DNA of 5,546 nt from Chloroflexota bacterium (GTDB lineage: Bacteria > Chloroflexota > UBA5177 > JANWHV01): assembly GCA_025450255.1 (NCBI GenBank), contig JANWHV010000149.1:1-5546 (forward strand), given 5' to 3'. The notes below the pieces were generated by a model that worked only from the letters and a program-made list of their open reading frames with translations, was not told the origin of the DNA and did not search any database. Both the position numbers and the translations under genes were made by a program. Within the stretch, counting starts at the first letter, position 1. Every line of letters starts with the position of its first letter. Below, piece after piece: positions 1 through 5,546 of this stretch.

Positions 1-1
1 G

Positions 2-1069
2 TTGAGCATGTTGCGGCATCCCTCGCTGCCGCGTCTTTTTGCCTCGTTCTCCGAGCGTGGCCGCAGCTACCTGGTGATGGAGGAGGTACCGGGCCGCAGC
101 CTGGAGGAATACGCGCGGCACCGGGACCGGCTCACGGAGGATCAGGTTGTTCACTGGGGCCTCGAACTCTGCGAGGTGCTGCACTTTCTGCATTCGCGGC
201 CCGAGCCAATCGTGTACCGGGACTTGAAGCCGTCGAATATCTTGCGCCACGCCGAAACGAAGACCCTGATGCTGGTGGATTTCGGCGTGGCGCGTCCAAT
301 CGCGCCTGGCGTGTCGGGTACCGCCGTGGGCACGCCGGGCTACGCGGCGCCGGAACAGTATCAGGGCCTCGCCGACGCGCGCAGCGACGTGTATGCGCTG
401 GGCGCAACCTTGCACCGCCTGCTGACCGGGTATGACGCGGAGCACGAGCCGCCCTTCCGCCACCCTCCCGTCCGCGCGCTGAACGCCGCGGTGACCGAGC
501 GGACTGCCGCGGCGATTGACCGTGCCCTCGCCCTGAACCCTGAGGCCCGCTACGCGACCGCTCTGGAAATGTTTGACGCCCTGCGCGGCGCCCTGCACCC
601 ATCACCGGAGATGGCCTGGGCGCTGACGGCGCCCTACTATCGCGCCATTTCGGTGCTGCCGTTCGTCACCACGCCGCTAAGCTGGCTTTTCTGCGCGATT
701 TATATCTCGCTGGTGGGACAGACCGGCGACAACACGACATTGCTGGGCGTCGCGCTGCTCGCCGCGATGCTGATGCCGGCGCTGCTGTACCTGCGGCCCC
801 TTGGCCAGTTGCGCCGGCGCGTGGAGCAGTTTCCGGGCCAGCACACGGCCCGCGTGGCGGCGGCCGCCCGTCGGCTGCTGTTGATTCGCATCGTGCTGGC
901 CATGGTGTTCTGGCTCAACGTCGCGGTATTCAGCACCATTGGCCTGGGGATCGCGCTGCCCACCGCCTTCGTGCTCTGGTGCGTCAGCATCTTGCAGGCC
1001 GAGCGAGCGTCGCACGCTCGCCTCTCGGCGTCGAGCCGCGCGGCTCGCCTGCTGCAATCACGGACCTGA
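2..1069 (+). CDS. Serine/threonine protein kinase (PknB-type) with C-terminal membrane segments, 5' partial
   Basis: The visible 355 residues begin inside the kinase N-lobe. The glycine-rich loop and the ATP-binding Lys lie upstream of the window, so the TTG at position 2 is not the real start. Seen: an SMLRHPSLPRLF helix C/beta-4 segment, the hinge around YLVMEEVPG (23-31), the catalytic loop YRDLKPSN (72-79, catalytic Asp 74, Lys 76, Asn 79), DFG (93-95), activation-segment Thr 107 and Thr 111, APE (116-118) and the helix F motif SDVYALG (127-133). The kinase fold ends near residue 196. Then come hydrophobic stretches at about 215-239, 246-264 and 292-331, the last long enough for two spans, so about four membrane helices. 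The usual HRD His is Tyr, but all catalytic residues present argue for an active enzyme. By family it would phosphorylate Ser/Thr on cytoplasmic partners from the membrane. Substrate and signal are unknown, and no extracellular sensor domain follows the helices. Confidence 0.93.
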   Translation: MSMLRHPSLPRLFASFSERGRSYLVMEEVPGRSLEEYARHRDRLTEDQVVHWGLELCEVLHFLHSRPEPIVYRDLKPSNILRHAETKTLMLVDFGVARPIAPGVSGTAVGTPGYAAPEQYQGLADARSDVYALGATLHRLLTGYDAEHEPPFRHPPVRALNAAVTERTAAAIDRALALNPEARYATALEMFDALRGALHPSPEMAWALTAPYYRAISVLPFVTTPLSWLFCAIYISLVGQTGDNTTLLGVALLAAMLMPALLYLRPLGQLRRRVEQFPGQHTARVAAAARRLLLIRIVLAMVFWLNVAVFSTIGLGIALPTAFVLWCVSILQAERASHARLSASSRAARLLQSRT

Positions 1070-1279
1070 CGGGGCAACCCAGCCACGGCGTTTCGTGCGC
1101 GCCGCGCCGGAACGACGATCGACCGATGCTCTCGACGCGCGCCGAGATGCTGCTTACATTGGGATCTGATTGTGAGCCTCGGCGCCGGCTTGCGCCCTCA
1201 TCATCAGCGTACCCAACGAGGTATCGCGACACACCTCACAACACGCCGATAGCGCCGGTGTCAGCGTGCTCAGCCAGGG
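1070..1279. other. Non-coding spacer between convergent genes
   Basis: This 210-bp gap separates the kinase stop from the stop of the converging phosphatase gene. Frames that cross it on either strand are Arg/Ser/Pro-rich and have no recognisable motif. The only structure I see is weak: an 8-bp CGGCGCCG palindrome around 1180-1190 and a 5-bp stem (CGGCG/CGCCG) shortly after the kinase stop. Neither is followed by a T-run on the relevant strand. No canonical intrinsic terminator is visible for either gene. Confidence 0.5.
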
Positions 1280-2212
1280 CTAAGTACGTCGCCTATCGCC
1301 GAATCTTCCCGGCCGTCTGGTCGCGAGCGGCTCGCCGGTTTCCGGTGCCGGCCGCGAGCGCAGTAGGCGCAACCCAGCCGAGATCGCGCGCCTGCCCAGG
1401 GATTCGCCGCGCGCGACCTTGAGGGCGAAGTCATGGAGCCTGCCGTTGCTGGCAAGGATGTCCTTCCGTTCAAAGGTATGCGCCTTGCCGTCGAAGTCCG
1501 TCACCATGCCGCCCGCCTCGCGCACGATCAGCGTCCCGGCCGCCACGTCCCAGGCAGAGAGCTTTGGCCCGCAGAACAGCTCGAAGCGCCCACAGGCGAC
1601 ATAGCACAAATCGAGCGCGGCGGCCCCAGTAGTGCGGATGCCGTGCGTGGCTTTGATCAATACATGGCCGGCTTCGACGCGCCGTCCGTGGTAGAAGTAG
1701 CCGCTGGGTCCGCAGCCGCAAAGCGCCCACTCCGGCTCCCCTACCTTCGAGACGGCGATCGGCGCCCCGTTGAGCGTGGCTCCGAGTCCACGCGCCGCCG
1801 CGAATAGCTCGCCGGTGGCGGGATTGAGGACCACGCCCGCCTGGAGCTCGCCGTCGCGCTCGACGCCGATGGAGACGGCGAAGGCCGGGACACCATGCGC
1901 GAAGTTCGTGGTGCCGTCGACGGGATCGATGAACCAGCGGTAGGGAGAAGCATCCTCGACCCGTGTCCCCTCTTCCGCCAGGATGCGGTGATCGGGGAAC
2001 CGCGCGCGGATCTTGCCGGTAATAAGCGCCTCGGACGCCTTGTCGCCATCGGTCACCAGATCGTTGTGCGCGGTTTTCAGCTCGACGTTCAACGGCGTGC
2101 CAAGCTTTTCGCGCAGCATCGCCCCCGCCTCGATGGCGGCGGCAACCGCAAGATCCAGCAACTCTTGTGGGTCCACGGGTTGAGTTGTCGGTTCCGGCTG
2201 ATCGTCGGTCAC
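1280..2212 (-). CDS. Inositol monophosphatase family phosphatase
   Basis: This Mg2+-dependent phosphatase would act in the cytoplasm on a small sugar, inositol or related phosphate. Residues are numbered from a GTG at 2212 (310 aa). Seen: DLVTDGDK (51-58), the metal-binding Glu pair in LAEEG (Glu 80/81), the signature IDPVDGTTNF (95-104, metal ligands Asp 96 and Asp 99) and the second signature WDVAAG (221-226, Asp 222). All expected metal ligands are present, so it should be active. The frame is open to a GTG at 2290 (336 aa), but those 26 extra codons are Cys-rich and low in third-position G/C, and they precede the family's normal first helix (PQELLDLAVAAAIEAG), so I prefer 2212. Neither start has a good ribosome site. 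The last 40 or so residues, after the usual end SNGRLHDFALKVA, form an Arg-rich tail. Substrate (myo-inositol-1-P, histidinol-P, fructose-1,6-bisP or PAP) cannot be fixed from sequence alone. It lies 167 bp downstream of the adenylyltransferase gene on the same strand. Confidence 0.9.
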   Translation of the reverse strand: MTDDQPEPTTQPVDPQELLDLAVAAAIEAGAMLREKLGTPLNVELKTAHNDLVTDGDKASEALITGKIRARFPDHRILAEEGTRVEDASPYRWFIDPVDGTTNFAHGVPAFAVSIGVERDGELQAGVVLNPATGELFAAARGLGATLNGAPIAVSKVGEPEWALCGCGPSGYFYHGRRVEAGHVLIKATHGIRTTGAAALDLCYVACGRFELFCGPKLSAWDVAAGTLIVREAGGMVTDFDGKAHTFERKDILASNGRLHDFALKVARGESLGRRAISAGLRLLRSRPAPETGEPLATRRPGRFGDRRRT

Positions 2213-2362
2213 GCGTAACCGGATCTTGACGCAGCGGTACGAAGGGCAATCAGGCGGAATGGCGCATGCTTCACGGCATGATGGTAGCACACACGTCCCG
2301 CTGTGCCTCGGTCAGAGCATGATGCGGGCGCGCTTCATTGCAGCCATCGCCATGCCCGACCA

Positions 2363-2374
2363 TGGTGCGCACCA
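2363..2374. repeat. 12-bp perfect palindrome between two minus-strand genes
   Basis: TGGTGCGCACCA is its own reverse complement. It sits just after the adenylyltransferase stop (2380) in the 167-bp gap before the phosphatase start. It could be an operator half-site pair or chance in GC-rich DNA. It has no loop and no T-run, so it is not a standard terminator. The rest of the gap shows no convincing promoter. The gap does contain a 30-codon frame from the ATG near 2362, with no ribosome site and no recognisable motif, which I do not call. Confidence 0.3.
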
Positions 2375-2379
2375 CGGCG

Positions 2380-3282
2380 TCAGCCCTCTGAGAATGCCCC
2401 GTGATCCACACCCTTCATCGCGCGCACATACGCCGTGACCCGCCGATCGAGGTCGTGCGGGTAGGCGTAACCCAGATCGTCGGCGACGTCGATCGCCACC
2501 TGACCAAAGAGCGCCATCGTGTGAAAGAGCGCCTCCCAGTTATCGTCGATTCCGGCCCCGGCGTAGGTGTGCTCCAGTTGGTTCCAGATCTCGCGCGGGA
2601 GGCGTTTCTTCAATCCTTTCCCCAGGTTGCCCACCGGTATCGACCAGTCGTGATCGCGCTCCATCCGCCATTCCAGCATCTGGCGCAGATAGATGTGCTT
2701 CATGTCGTAGTCAAGGCACCACTTGGCCGGCAACAGCTCGTCGCGCCACAGGCATTTCGCGACGTAGGGCGCATCGCTGAAGAAATCCTGAATTGCCGTC
2801 AGATAGGTGTTCTCGGTAGGCCGGGGCGGGATGTACGCGCGGTAGGTCGGCGGGCGCATGCCGTCAGTCACGTGATCCTTATCGACCAGCACGGTATACC
2901 CGGCATCCAGGCCAGCCGGCAGCTCGGGAGCCTGCGCGACCCGGTGCGCCAGGTCGACGGGCCAGAGGCTGAAATCGATCTTCAAGCCGTCCGCGAACTG
3001 CGTGACGTTGCCCGTCTTTTCGATGCCGTAATCACCCTCGGCGTCGATAGGGTCCCAATACATGACGAGCACCTGGCCGAAATCCTCTAGCCAGGATCGA
3101 TCCGCGAAGAACGGGCGGATGTCCGTCACCGCGAGTACGACATCATAGTCGGATAAGACATCCACTTCCGCGCGTGGGTTCGCGCGGCTGCTGGTGAGGA
3201 GCATCGCGCGAACGGACTCCTTCCGGTCGGCCCATTGGACCAGGCGATGGACGACATCACGGGGATCATGGGTGGCAATCAT
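2380..3282 (-). CDS. Aminoglycoside 6-adenylyltransferase (ANT(6)/AadK-AadE family)
   Basis: By family this enzyme transfers AMP from ATP to the 6-hydroxyl of streptomycin in the cytoplasm. At 300 residues it matches the usual 284-302. Seen: nucleotidyltransferase motif SSR (31-33) followed by SDYD (44-47, catalytic Asp 45 and Asp 47), a third acidic position in KIDFSLWP (101-108, Asp 103), and the family-typical C-terminal block around KWCLDYDMKHIYLRQMLEWR (187-206) and GNLGKGLKKRLP (218-229). The classical family has GSR where this has SSR. The ATG start gives an N-terminus aligned with AadK-type proteins, but upstream there is only GAGCGG/TAAAAG and no clear Shine-Dalgarno. A 20-codon frame with a strong one ends 9 nt before the ATG. 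Chromosomal members of this family in environmental bacteria may be active resistance enzymes or may act on another substrate. The fold call is firm and streptomycin activity is inference. Confidence 0.9.
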   Translation of the reverse strand: MIATHDPRDVVHRLVQWADRKESVRAMLLTSSRANPRAEVDVLSDYDVVLAVTDIRPFFADRSWLEDFGQVLVMYWDPIDAEGDYGIEKTGNVTQFADGLKIDFSLWPVDLAHRVAQAPELPAGLDAGYTVLVDKDHVTDGMRPPTYRAYIPPRPTENTYLTAIQDFFSDAPYVAKCLWRDELLPAKWCLDYDMKHIYLRQMLEWRMERDHDWSIPVGNLGKGLKKRLPREIWNQLEHTYAGAGIDDNWEALFHTMALFGQVAIDVADDLGYAYPHDLDRRVTAYVRAMKGVDHGAFSEG

Positions 3283-3291
3283 GGTGTTCTT

Positions 3292-3354
3292 TTACCGCTC
3301 TGTAACTTGGTGCTGCTCGCCGTTGCTCAATTCGATATGGTCGTCAGTGCTCAC
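3292..3354 (-). CDS. Putative 20-codon leader/coupling peptide upstream of the adenylyltransferase
   Basis: A GTG start at 3354 lies 8 nt after a clean AAGGAG (3368-3363). The frame runs 20 codons (begins VSTDDHIELSN, ends HQVTER) to a TAA at 3292-3294. The TAA is followed by three sense codons and then the adenylyltransferase ATG in the same frame. The peptide is hydrophilic and acidic, with no membrane segment and no known motif. It could be a translated leader that delivers ribosomes to the weak downstream start by reinitiation. It could also be a remnant of a longer N-terminus interrupted by a stop, or a chance frame. The ribosome site and spacing are seen; the role is inferred. Confidence 0.35.
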   Translation of the reverse strand: MSTDDHIELSNGEQHQVTER

Positions 3355-3357
3355 TTG

Positions 3358-3372
3358 CGTTACTCCTTAACG
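3358..3372 (-). promoter_or_regulatory. Shine-Dalgarno presented in the loop of a perfect inverted repeat
   Basis: On the minus strand the sequence reads CGTTA-AGGAG-TAACG, a perfect 5-bp stem with the ribosome-binding core as its 5-nt loop. It begins immediately after the acetyltransferase TAA (3373-3375) and serves the GTG at 3354. In RNA the stem would be weak (three A-U and two G-C pairs) and would hold the site in the loop. Ribosomes terminating on the acetyltransferase would disrupt it. A regulatory effect is inference. Confidence 0.4.
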
Positions 3373-3864
3373 TTACCCACGCAAGCGTGCCATGGCGTAG
3401 GCATCGGCATACTCTCCGGCGCGGAAGGCATAATGGCGCGCGGTGCCTTCGATCTCAAAACCGAACTTTTGATAGAGGTGGATGGCCGGCGCGTTGTCGG
3501 TGTATACGTGAAGCTCGATCCGGCGCAGGCCGAGCCAGTTGTCGGCCAGGTCGAGGATCGCGGCCAGCAGGGCGGTGCCGACTCCCTGCCCCTGGAAATT
3601 GTCGTGGACGGTCATGCCGACGCCGGCCATGTGACGCTGGCGCGGCGAGGTCGCTGGGTGCAAGCCCAGACTTCCCACCACCCTGCCCTCGATCTCCGCC
3701 ACAAGGTGATGCGCGATGCCGCCCTGCGCCAGCCACTCCTTGCGCCATTCGACCGAGCGATAGGGAAGCTGCAACGTGCCGGCTATCACACCCGGACAAT
3801 TGTGGATCTCGTTAAGGGCCTCGATGTCCCGCGGCTCCCGAGCGCGCACCTGGATCGCCGGCAT
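3373..3864 (-). CDS. yhhY: GNAT-family N-acetyltransferase, YhhY/AaaT-like
   Basis: This cytoplasmic acetyl-CoA-dependent N-acetyltransferase has 163 residues, the full length for the family. Seen: the N-terminal beta-strand IQVRAREPRDIEALNEIH (4-21), a TLQLPYRS segment (30-37), the strand LVAEIEGRVVGSLGL (54-68), the acetyl-CoA pyrophosphate loop QGQGVG (91-96) with the helix after it, the DNWLGLRRIELHVYTDNAPA block (108-127) and the C-terminal YQKFGFEIEGTARHYAFRAGEYADAYAMARL (131-161). From memory this pattern closely follows E. coli YhhY, reported as an L-amino-acid (Phe/Met) N-acetyltransferase, so the symbol is by resemblance. The ATG start is firm because of an excellent ribosome site. 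It lies 144 bp after the glycosylase stop and 90 bp before the adenylyltransferase ATG. The real substrate may differ (amino acid, toxin or antibiotic amine). Confidence 0.9.
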   Translation of the reverse strand: MPAIQVRAREPRDIEALNEIHNCPGVIAGTLQLPYRSVEWRKEWLAQGGIAHHLVAEIEGRVVGSLGLHPATSPRQRHMAGVGMTVHDNFQGQGVGTALLAAILDLADNWLGLRRIELHVYTDNAPAIHLYQKFGFEIEGTARHYAFRAGEYADAYAMARLRG

Positions 3865-3866
3865 TC

Positions 3867-3875
3867 ATCACCTCC
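3867..3875 (-). promoter_or_regulatory. Strong ribosome binding site of the acetyltransferase gene
   Basis: The minus strand reads GGAGGTGAT just before the ATG at 3864, with GGAGG six bases from the start. This is a near-complete match to the 16S anti-Shine-Dalgarno. It fixes the start and is the strongest translation signal in the window, in contrast to the weak sites of the flanking genes. Confidence 0.85.
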
Positions 3876-3986
3876 CCGTTACGGATGCTTTCGACGATCC
3901 AAGCACATCCAGCCACGCTGGCGCAAGTGAAGATTGTCCTGGGTTTCCATCAGACGGCTCATCAACTGCCCCTTTCATGCTCCCCA

Positions 3987-4004
3987 TCCGGCGGACGCGC
4001 CGGA
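3987..4004 (-). other. GC-rich hairpin just after the glycosylase stop
   Basis: A perfect 7-bp stem TCCGGCG/CGCCGGA with a 4-nt loop starts 5 nt beyond the glycosylase TAG (4009-4011). Its position suits a transcript 3' end, but the bases that follow on the minus strand (TGGGGAGCATG) contain no T-run. It may be a weak, Rho-assisted or RNA-protecting hairpin rather than a classic intrinsic terminator, and transcription could continue into the acetyltransferase. Confidence 0.4.
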
Positions 4005-4008
4005 ACCA

Positions 4009-5334
4009 CTATGCACGCGCGAGTTGTGGTGCTAACACTGGTTGCACGGCTTTGACGCGCTCCGCCAGCGCCTGCGCGAACATTGGATGGCCGCCTTCTC
4101 CAACCATCACGGTGTCGCCGCCGAGGAATCGGGCAAGATCGTGGAGCGCGGCGGCTAGCCCGTCCAACAGCGCGTCGTCAATGGTTTCCTCCGGCTCCAG
4201 GTAGGCGGCGCGGATAAGTAGCCTGCGAGAGGCGCGTTCCATCTTTGGGTCGACGCGGCCCACCAGGCGCCCATCGTGCAGGATGGACAGGCAGTAGTAT
4301 CCGTACTTTCGCCTGGGCGGCGGCACATACGCTTCAAAGCACACGTCGAAGTTGAACAGCGCGTTCGTGCGCTTCCGGTCCCAGATCAGGCTGTCGAACG
4401 GCGAGAGCAGCGTGGTGCGCGCCGGCCGCCGGCCGCGCCGGTATCGCCGCAGGTAGGGCAACAGCGAGGTAGCCACGTAGGTTGGGTCCGCCAAACCGTC
4501 GACCAGCACGGGTTCTACTACACCCTCGGACGCCAGCGCCTCCAGCATGGCGAGCGCGTCCGCCTTCCGGCTGGTGCCGCGGGCCAGCGGCGGGCGGACC
4601 GCGTGGTATTCCCAGAGCCAGGCAGGCTGAATTATACCCAGCGCTTCCACGGCATGGCGGGCAAAGAATGACAGCCGTATAGCATGGTCCGGCAGCGCGG
4701 TATCGTCGGGCATGTTACCGTTGAACGCCCCGGCTAGCACGCGCTCGCGCACGTCGTAAACCTTCTGGCCGGCGCGCCTGCTATGCACCATCAACTCGCC
4801 CATGTCGAACAGCATCTCCAGCGCGGCCCGGCTGGGCTTGGGTCCATGCCAATCCCAGGGGCCGGTGCGGCGGGCGTCGGGAGGCCGCTCGAAATCGGCG
4901 GAGGTCATCGGTCCGCGTTGGCGCACCGCTTCCAGGGTGTCCTCGATTGCCGTTGGGTTCGCCAGAATCCATTCCCGCCGCTGGCTGAACGTCTCCTCCA
5001 TCATGCGCAACATGCGGGGCCGGTAGTAGATGTAGTTACGCATTGGCGCGATCAAGGCGACCGGCGCCATGCACTCGAAGAGCTTGCGCATGGGGTACAG
5101 TAACCGGTCGAGCAGGGCGGGATCGTAGGCGCCAAGGCGGCTCCAGAGCACCAGGTACTGGGAGCGCTCGACCACGCTGATCGTATCGACCTGCAGCACG
5201 CCGAGACGATCGATCGTACGCACGATCGCGTTGCTGGTCACGGGCCCGCTCGTCTCGCCGTTGAGCCTCTGTGCCGCGATGGCCAGCGCGCGCGCCTCGT
5301 CGATGGTCAGTTGCAGTGTTTTGCCGCGTCTCAT
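4009..5334 (-). CDS. ycaQ: YcaQ/AlkX-like winged-helix DNA glycosylase (interstrand crosslink repair family)
   Basis: By family (HTH_42) this protein removes alkylated purines and unhooks DNA interstrand crosslinks. Numbering is from the ATG at 5334 (441 aa; E. coli YcaQ is about 410). Seen: an N-terminal winged-helix segment (LTIDEARALAIAAQRL, about 9-24; AIVRTIDRLGVLQVDTISVVERSQ, 36-59) holding Q48-V-D50. This is the Gln-x-Asp form I associate with YcaQ/AlkX, as opposed to the Gln-x-Gln of azinomycin-resistance AlkZ. Further on are RPRMLRMM (105-112), GPMTSADF (141-148), SPFDSLIWDRKR (311-322) and GRLVGRVDPKMER (355-367), all typical. The frame also opens at a TTG at 5352, six codons upstream. 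Neither start has a clear Shine-Dalgarno, and the ATG is preferred. It is the first gene of the minus-strand run. No frameshift or missing block is seen. Confidence 0.9.
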   Translation of the reverse strand: MRRGKTLQLTIDEARALAIAAQRLNGETSGPVTSNAIVRTIDRLGVLQVDTISVVERSQYLVLWSRLGAYDPALLDRLLYPMRKLFECMAPVALIAPMRNYIYYRPRMLRMMEETFSQRREWILANPTAIEDTLEAVRQRGPMTSADFERPPDARRTGPWDWHGPKPSRAALEMLFDMGELMVHSRRAGQKVYDVRERVLAGAFNGNMPDDTALPDHAIRLSFFARHAVEALGIIQPAWLWEYHAVRPPLARGTSRKADALAMLEALASEGVVEPVLVDGLADPTYVATSLLPYLRRYRRGRRPARTTLLSPFDSLIWDRKRTNALFNFDVCFEAYVPPPRRKYGYYCLSILHDGRLVGRVDPKMERASRRLLIRAAYLEPEETIDDALLDGLAAALHDLARFLGGDTVMVGEGGHPMFAQALAERVKAVQPVLAPQLARA

Positions 5335-5396
5335 GTTAAGCGGATTGTCCAATCACTATTCGCCACTCTTGCAGTGTCGTGCCTACATATGCCGGT

Positions 5397-5427
5397 CATG
5401 TCTTTACCGCGGAGACTCGGAGACATG
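5397..5427 (-). repeat. Inverted repeat in the glycosylase upstream region
   Basis: CATGTCT (5397-5403) and AGACATG (5421-5427) are perfect 7-bp complementary arms around a 17-nt middle. The span would lie in the untranslated leader if the candidate promoter further upstream is used. A nearby direct repeat GGAGAC-TC-GGAGAC (5411-5424) overlaps the right arm. Function is unknown; it could be an operator or a leader hairpin. Confidence 0.3.
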
Positions 5428-5450
5428 GAGTGCGAAAGCAAAAACACGAC

Positions 5451-5480
5451 AATATAAGCGTACTCTCCAGTCCATGACAT
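5451..5480 (-). promoter_or_regulatory. Candidate sigma70-type promoter for the glycosylase gene
   Basis: On the minus strand ATGTCA (5480-5475, four of six to TTGACA) is 18 nt upstream of TATATT (5456-5451, five of six to TATAAT). It is the best pair I find between the right end of the window and the gene, and it would give a leader of roughly 100 nt. The -35 match is poor, so this is tentative. Confidence 0.3.
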
Positions 5481-5489
5481 GCAGTGTCA
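5475..5489. promoter_or_regulatory. Operator-like inverted repeat overlapping the candidate -35
   Basis: TGACA-TGCAG-TGTCA is a perfect 5-bp inverted repeat with a 5-nt centre. It overlaps the putative -35 element, where a repressor or activator site would be expected. Its TGCAGTGT portion recurs at 5370-5377 and 5312-5319. The regulator is unknown. The rest of 5335-5546 holds no gene that I can recognise. Confidence 0.25.
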
Positions 5490-5546
5490 GGAATAGACGG
5501 ATGCGCGTGCGGTACACTCATCTGCGCATATGCTTGACCGCCAACA

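Noticed and set aside
2..10. TTG at position 2 as the start of the kinase
   Set aside because: The protein begins mid-N-lobe, without the glycine loop and catalytic Lys, so the gene continues upstream of the window.
979..1422. Plus-strand frame of 147 codons starting inside the kinase and crossing the convergent gap
   Set aside because: It is Arg/Ala/Pro-rich with no motif and overlaps two supported genes. The gap looks non-coding.
1470..2249. Minus-strand frame of 259 codons overlapping the phosphatase
   Set aside because: It is a shifted frame of the same strand, Arg-rich and low in complexity, with the real motifs in the other frame.
2401..3090. Long + strand reading frame (229 codons) opposite the adenylyltransferase
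   Set aside because: It mirrors a motif-complete gene on the other strand, its translation has no family motif, and such antisense frames are expected in GC-rich DNA.
3235..3930. Long + strand reading frame (231 codons) opposite the acetyltransferase
   Set aside because: It is antisense to a gene with an excellent ribosome site and full motifs, has no recognisable domain, and spans the intergenic regions on both sides.
3943..3966. Hammerhead-ribozyme-like TTGATGAG...GGAAAC on the minus strand
   Set aside because: The invariant C before UGAUGA is U, stem II would be only about 2 bp, and no pairing for stem III with a cleavage site is evident.
5533..5546. TTGACC near the right edge as a + strand -35 element
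   Set aside because: The window ends before any -10 could be seen and no downstream gene is visible.

Overview
This is a GC-rich bacterial window with compact genes, GTG/TTG start candidates beside ATG, and no RNA genes, CRISPR array or insertion sequence that I can see. No single gene fixes the organism. A PknB-type kinase with a multi-span membrane tail, together with YcaQ-like, ANT(6)-like and inositol-phosphatase-like genes, would fit a high-GC environmental bacterium such as a Chloroflexota or actinobacterial lineage. That placement is inference only.

Layout. The left end (2-1069, + strand) holds the 3' part of a serine/threonine protein kinase. Its ATP-binding N-lobe lies outside the window, and the visible part ends in about four membrane spans. 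A spacer of about 210 bp (1070-1279) with no recognisable gene separates it from four genes on the minus strand, which converge on it. In their reading order these are a YcaQ/AlkX-like DNA glycosylase (4009 to about 5334), a YhhY-like GNAT acetyltransferase (3373-3864), an ANT(6)/AadK-like aminoglycoside 6-adenylyltransferase (2380-3282) and an inositol-monophosphatase-family phosphatase (1280 to about 2212). The right end (5335-5546) is non-coding and carries a weak promoter candidate and operator-like inverted repeats for the glycosylase.

The most distinctive local structure is the 90-bp gap between the acetyltransferase and the adenylyltransferase. Directly after the acetyltransferase stop there is a perfect 15-bp inverted repeat whose 5-nt loop is a Shine-Dalgarno core. 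It leads into a 20-codon reading frame that ends 9 bases before, and in frame with, the adenylyltransferase ATG. That ATG has no good ribosome binding site of its own, so the small frame may be a translated leader or coupling peptide for the resistance-type gene.

Working together: the glycosylase (DNA crosslink/alkyl repair), acetyltransferase (small-molecule N-acetylation) and adenylyltransferase (aminoglycoside modification) are all families tied to chemical defence, so the minus-strand run could be a small detoxification neighbourhood. The gaps of about 90-167 bp, and the absence of overlaps, mean that one operon is not proven.
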